This document shows, in pieces, positions 49,061 to 51,175 of a stretch of DNA of 51,175 nucleotides (positions are counted from its first letter, which is position 1; each line of letters opens with the position of its first letter). The stretch spans positions 1-51,175 of the forward strand of contig JANXZA010000087.1 of NCBI GenBank assembly GCA_025355745.1, written 5' to 3'. The notes below the pieces were generated by a model, which was not told the origin of the DNA, did no database searches, and saw nothing but the letters and a program-made list of their open reading frames with translations. Source of the stretch: Rhizobacter sp. GTDB taxonomy: Bacteria; Pseudomonadota; Gammaproteobacteria; Burkholderiales; Burkholderiaceae_C. The translations under genes were made by a program, and so were the position numbers.

Positions 49061-50350
49061 TTACCTGGACGACGCGGCCGCTGCCGGCGCGATGGGGGGA
49101 GCCGAGGCGGCTTGCGAGGCAGCTTGCGATGCAGCCGGCGCTGCGCCGGGTCCACCGGCCGCCGAGGCCGCCAACTTCTGCCACGGCACGGCCTTCACCG
49201 GCGCGTTGCCGCGCAGCTTCTGGAAGCCGTCGACCATCACCTGCTCGCCGGCTTTCAGGCCTTCGAGCACGACCCACTGGCCATCAACCGAACTGCCGAC
49301 CTTGACCGGCCGTGGCGCGACCTTGCCGTCGGCACCGACCACCATCACGCTGTCGCCGGTGGAGCCGCGCGTCACCGCCTGCTGCGGCACGACGATGCCG
49401 GCCTCGGCCTGCGCCTGCTCCAGGCGCACCCGCACATACATGCCGGGCAGCAGCAGCCCTTGCGGGTTCGGCACCTCGGCGCGCAAGGTGATCTGGCCCG
49501 AGGTCGGGTCGACCGTCAGGTCGGAGAACAGCAGCCTGCCCGGCTGGGCGTAGTCGCTGCCGTCTTCGAGGACGATGCGCACGCTGGCGCCGTCGGCACC
49601 GGCACCCGTGCCCACCCGCTTGAACTTGCCACCCTCGACCGCCTTGCGCAGCCGCAGCACGTCGGTGGTCGACTGGGTGAAGTTCACGTACATCGGGTTG
49701 ATCTGCTGCACCACCGCGAGCGGCGTGGCCTCACCGGTACCGACCAGCGCGCCTTCGGTGACGAGGGCGCGGCCGATTCGCCCGGCGATCGGCGCCGTGA
49801 CCGAGGCATAGCCGAGGTTGATCCGCGCCGTCTGCAGCGCCGCCCGGGCCGAGGCCACATCGGCCTCGGCGGCCTTCTGTGCGGCCACCGCGTTGATGAA
49901 GTCTTGCTGGCTGATCGCGTTGGCCTCGACCAGCGGCTTGTAGCGCTCGGCCTGCGCACTCGCCTGCGTCGCGTTGGCCTGGGCCCGCGCCAGCACCGCC
50001 TGCGCGCTCGCGGCGCTGGCTTGATAAGGCGCCGAGTCGATCGCGAACAGCGCCTGGCCGGCCTTCACGTCACTGCCCTCGGTGAACAGGCGCTTTTGCA
50101 GGATGCCGGCGGCGCGCGCCCGCACCTGCGCCACGCGCGAGGCCTCGAGGCGCCCCGGCAGTTCGGTGGCCAGGCCGACCGCGCGGGTGGCCACGGTGAC
50201 CACGCCGACCTCGGCTGGCGGCGGCGCGCCGCCCGCTGCGCCCGGGCCACCGGGGCCACCGCCCTCGCCGGCCTTCGGGCCGCAGGCGGCCAGCACCGCG
50301 AGCGCCATCAGCACGGCGGAACTCACCACGAGCTTGTTGATTGCAGGCAC
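49061..50350 (-). CDS. RND efflux membrane fusion lipoprotein (AcrA-like)
   Basis: A 429-residue adaptor. The GTG at 50350 follows AAGGG at a good distance and yields a signal peptide with lipobox LAAC (Cys23). A Gly/Pro-rich stretch comes next, then the barrel-sandwich start TELPGRLEASRVAQVRARAAGIL, the helical hairpin (AVLARAQANATQASAQAERYKPLVEANAIS in outline), the lipoyl half AGRIGRALVTEGALV and the beta-barrel domain. The C-terminus is Ala/Pro-rich. It is the first gene of the operon mfp-pump-channel. Confidence 0.94.
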   Translation of the reverse strand: MPAINKLVVSSAVLMALAVLAACGPKAGEGGGPGGPGAAGGAPPPAEVGVVTVATRAVGLATELPGRLEASRVAQVRARAAGILQKRLFTEGSDVKAGQALFAIDSAPYQASAASAQAVLARAQANATQASAQAERYKPLVEANAISQQDFINAVAAQKAAEADVASARAALQTARINLGYASVTAPIAGRIGRALVTEGALVGTGEATPLAVVQQINPMYVNFTQSTTDVLRLRKAVEGGKFKRVGTGAGADGASVRIVLEDGSDYAQPGRLLFSDLTVDPTSGQITLRAEVPNPQGLLLPGMYVRVRLEQAQAEAGIVVPQQAVTRGSTGDSVMVVGADGKVAPRPVKVGSSVDGQWVVLEGLKAGEQVMVDGFQKLRGNAPVKAVPWQKLAASAAGGPGAAPAASQAASQAASAPPIAPAAAASSR

Positions 50351-50493
50351 GGCAGACCCTTCAGGACGGTGGGCGCAGCGGCGCCGCACGAGATTGGGGA
50401 ATCAGATTGAATTGCAGACGGGATTGCATACAGGAGACAGCGGCGGCGGGGTTGCCCCTGCGCAAACCACGCTGGCGCATCGCGGTGCAGTAA

Positions 50494-50523
50494 AGTATAC
50501 ATACATGCTTGAATGTATGTGAA
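50494..50523 (-). promoter_or_regulatory. Sigma-70 promoter of the RND efflux operon
   Basis: On the minus strand TTCACA (50523-50518), an 18-bp spacer and TATACT (50499-50494). Both boxes are overlapped by the palindromic operator, so a bound repressor would block it. Confidence 0.6.
50498..50521. promoter_or_regulatory. AcrR-like operator palindrome
   Basis: TACATACAT-N6-ATGTATGTG, a 24-bp near-perfect palindrome between the efflux operon and the TetR/AcrR gene. From memory of the E. coli AcrR site, it agrees at 20 of 24 positions. It is the likely binding site of the adjacent regulator. Confidence 0.75.
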
Positions 50524-50587
50524 TGGCCGGGCGCCAGCCCGAATGCGTCGTCGAACCCCGCGCTGCACCGCAGCGAGATCAAACCCC

Positions 50588-51175
50588 ATGGTACGCAGAA
50601 CGAAAGAGGTTGCCCAGGCGACCCGCAGCCTGATCCTCGACACCGCCGAACTCGTGTTCGATCGGCGCGGCGTGTCGGGTACGTCGCTGCATGAAATCGC
50701 CAAGGCTGCCGGCCTGACGCGGGGCGCGATCTATTGGCACTTCAAGGACAAGGCCGCGCTCTTCGACGCGATGATGGAGCGCGCCCACCTGCCGCTGGAA
50801 AAATCCGGGCTGGCGTGTGGTTTTCGTGGTGCCGACATCACGGTGTCACAACTGCGTGACGGGCTCGTGGCGGTACTGCAGCATGTGGTGGCTGACCCGC
50901 AGATGCGGCGCGTGTTCTCTATCGCCAGCCACAAGGTCGAATACGTCGGCGAAACCGAAGCCCTGCGCGAACGCCACGTGAGTTTGCGCAGCGAGTGCCT
51001 GGCCGACATCGAACGCACCTTGCAGCGGGCGATGCGGCGCGGCGAACTGGCGCGCCGCATGCCGGCCCGCGCGGCAGCAGTGGGGCTGCACGCGCTGGTC
51101 GACGGCCTGCTGCAGAACTGGATGCTGGACCCCGGCGACTTCGATCTGGTGAAGGTCGGGCGCCAGGTGGTCGAT
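50588..51175 (+). CDS. TetR/AcrR-family repressor (3' end cut by the window)
   Basis: 196 codons are visible and the frame is open at the right edge. The N-terminal helix-turn-helix is typical of AcrR: MVRRTKEVAQATRSLILDTA, then GVSGTSLHEIAKAAGLTRGAIYWHFKDKAALF. The ligand-binding domain follows, with ADPQMRRVFSIASHKVEYVGE resembling the AcrR/TtgR subgroup. It is divergent from the RND operon and shares an operator-containing spacer of 237 bp, so it presumably represses the pump and itself until a drug binds. Confidence 0.93.
   Translation, partial: MVRRTKEVAQATRSLILDTAELVFDRRGVSGTSLHEIAKAAGLTRGAIYWHFKDKAALFDAMMERAHLPLEKSGLACGFRGADITVSQLRDGLVAVLQHVVADPQMRRVFSIASHKVEYVGETEALRERHVSLRSECLADIERTLQRAMRRGELARRMPARAAAVGLHALVDGLLQNWMLDPGDFDLVKVGRQVVD

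Noticed and set aside
45758..50410. A very long open frame (about 1,550 codons) on the plus strand opposite the RND operon
   Set aside because: The minus strand carries three well-conserved efflux proteins with correct motifs. The plus frame is open only because of the strong third-position G/C bias, and its translation is rich in Arg, His, Gln and Asp without any recognisable domain.

Overview
The window is high-GC DNA (roughly two thirds G+C by eye), densely coding on both strands, with typical betaproteobacterial gene content. The gene order (hpf-ptsN-hprK, then fur facing bamE-dapB-exbB-exbD, then leuS-lptE-holA, then lptD-surA-rsmA facing an amgK-type kinase) together with DUF1415, DUF4148 and PEP-CTERM proteins points to the order Burkholderiales, most likely the Rubrivivax/Leptothrix/Methylibium neighbourhood. 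No rRNA, tRNA, CRISPR array, insertion sequence or prophage was recognised. The placement is an inference from content, not a database match.

Layout. 1-3,000: the 5' part of corA, then hpf, ptsN and hprK (ribosome hibernation and PTS-Ntr control). 3,000-6,000: fur, divergent from the coupled run bamE-dapB-exbB-exbD. 6,000-10,500: accessory genes: a PEP-CTERM surface protein, an acetylpolyamine amidohydrolase/histone deacetylase homologue, a threonine dehydratase-like enzyme with a DUF1415 protein, and a periplasmic ATP-dependent DNA ligase. 10,600-15,050: leuS-lptE-holA. 15,100-18,100 (minus): ghrA-type reductase and the overlapping run thiL-pgpA-pncC. 18,200-20,500: NADP-malic enzyme maeB. 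20,700-21,650: a secreted barnase-like ribonuclease with its barstar inhibitor. 21,900-26,600 (minus): lptD-surA-rsmA. 26,700-31,900: amgK-like kinase, a lipoprotein gamma-glutamyltransferase with a LysR regulator, and a DUF4148 protein. 32,000-34,000: an ABC exporter.

The least familiar stretch is 34,315-38,452. It holds five genes on the plus strand joined by 1-8 nt overlaps: a periplasmic YHS protein, a ferritin-like putative di-iron protein, a ketoacyl-synthase-III-like enzyme with an intact Cys-His-Asn triad, an ABC ATPase and an ABC-2 permease. I read it as a compact make-and-export operon of unknown product and rate it the best candidate for an undescribed system here. After it come a FAD-dependent dehydrogenase, a DUF4143 ATPase, an M20 peptidase, a dienoyl-CoA isomerase-like crotonase, and an RND tripartite efflux operon (minus) facing a TetR/AcrR regulator. 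A 24-bp palindrome very like the E. coli AcrR operator lies between those two.

Non-coding structure is also notable. Three long imperfect hairpins with internal tandem repeats each sit exactly between convergent genes (21,862-21,972; 27,926-28,067; 44,276-44,376). A fourth repeat region, with inverted copies and a perfect 22-bp palindrome, lies between the ABC exporter and the five-gene operon. Several intrinsic terminators and good -10 boxes are visible.
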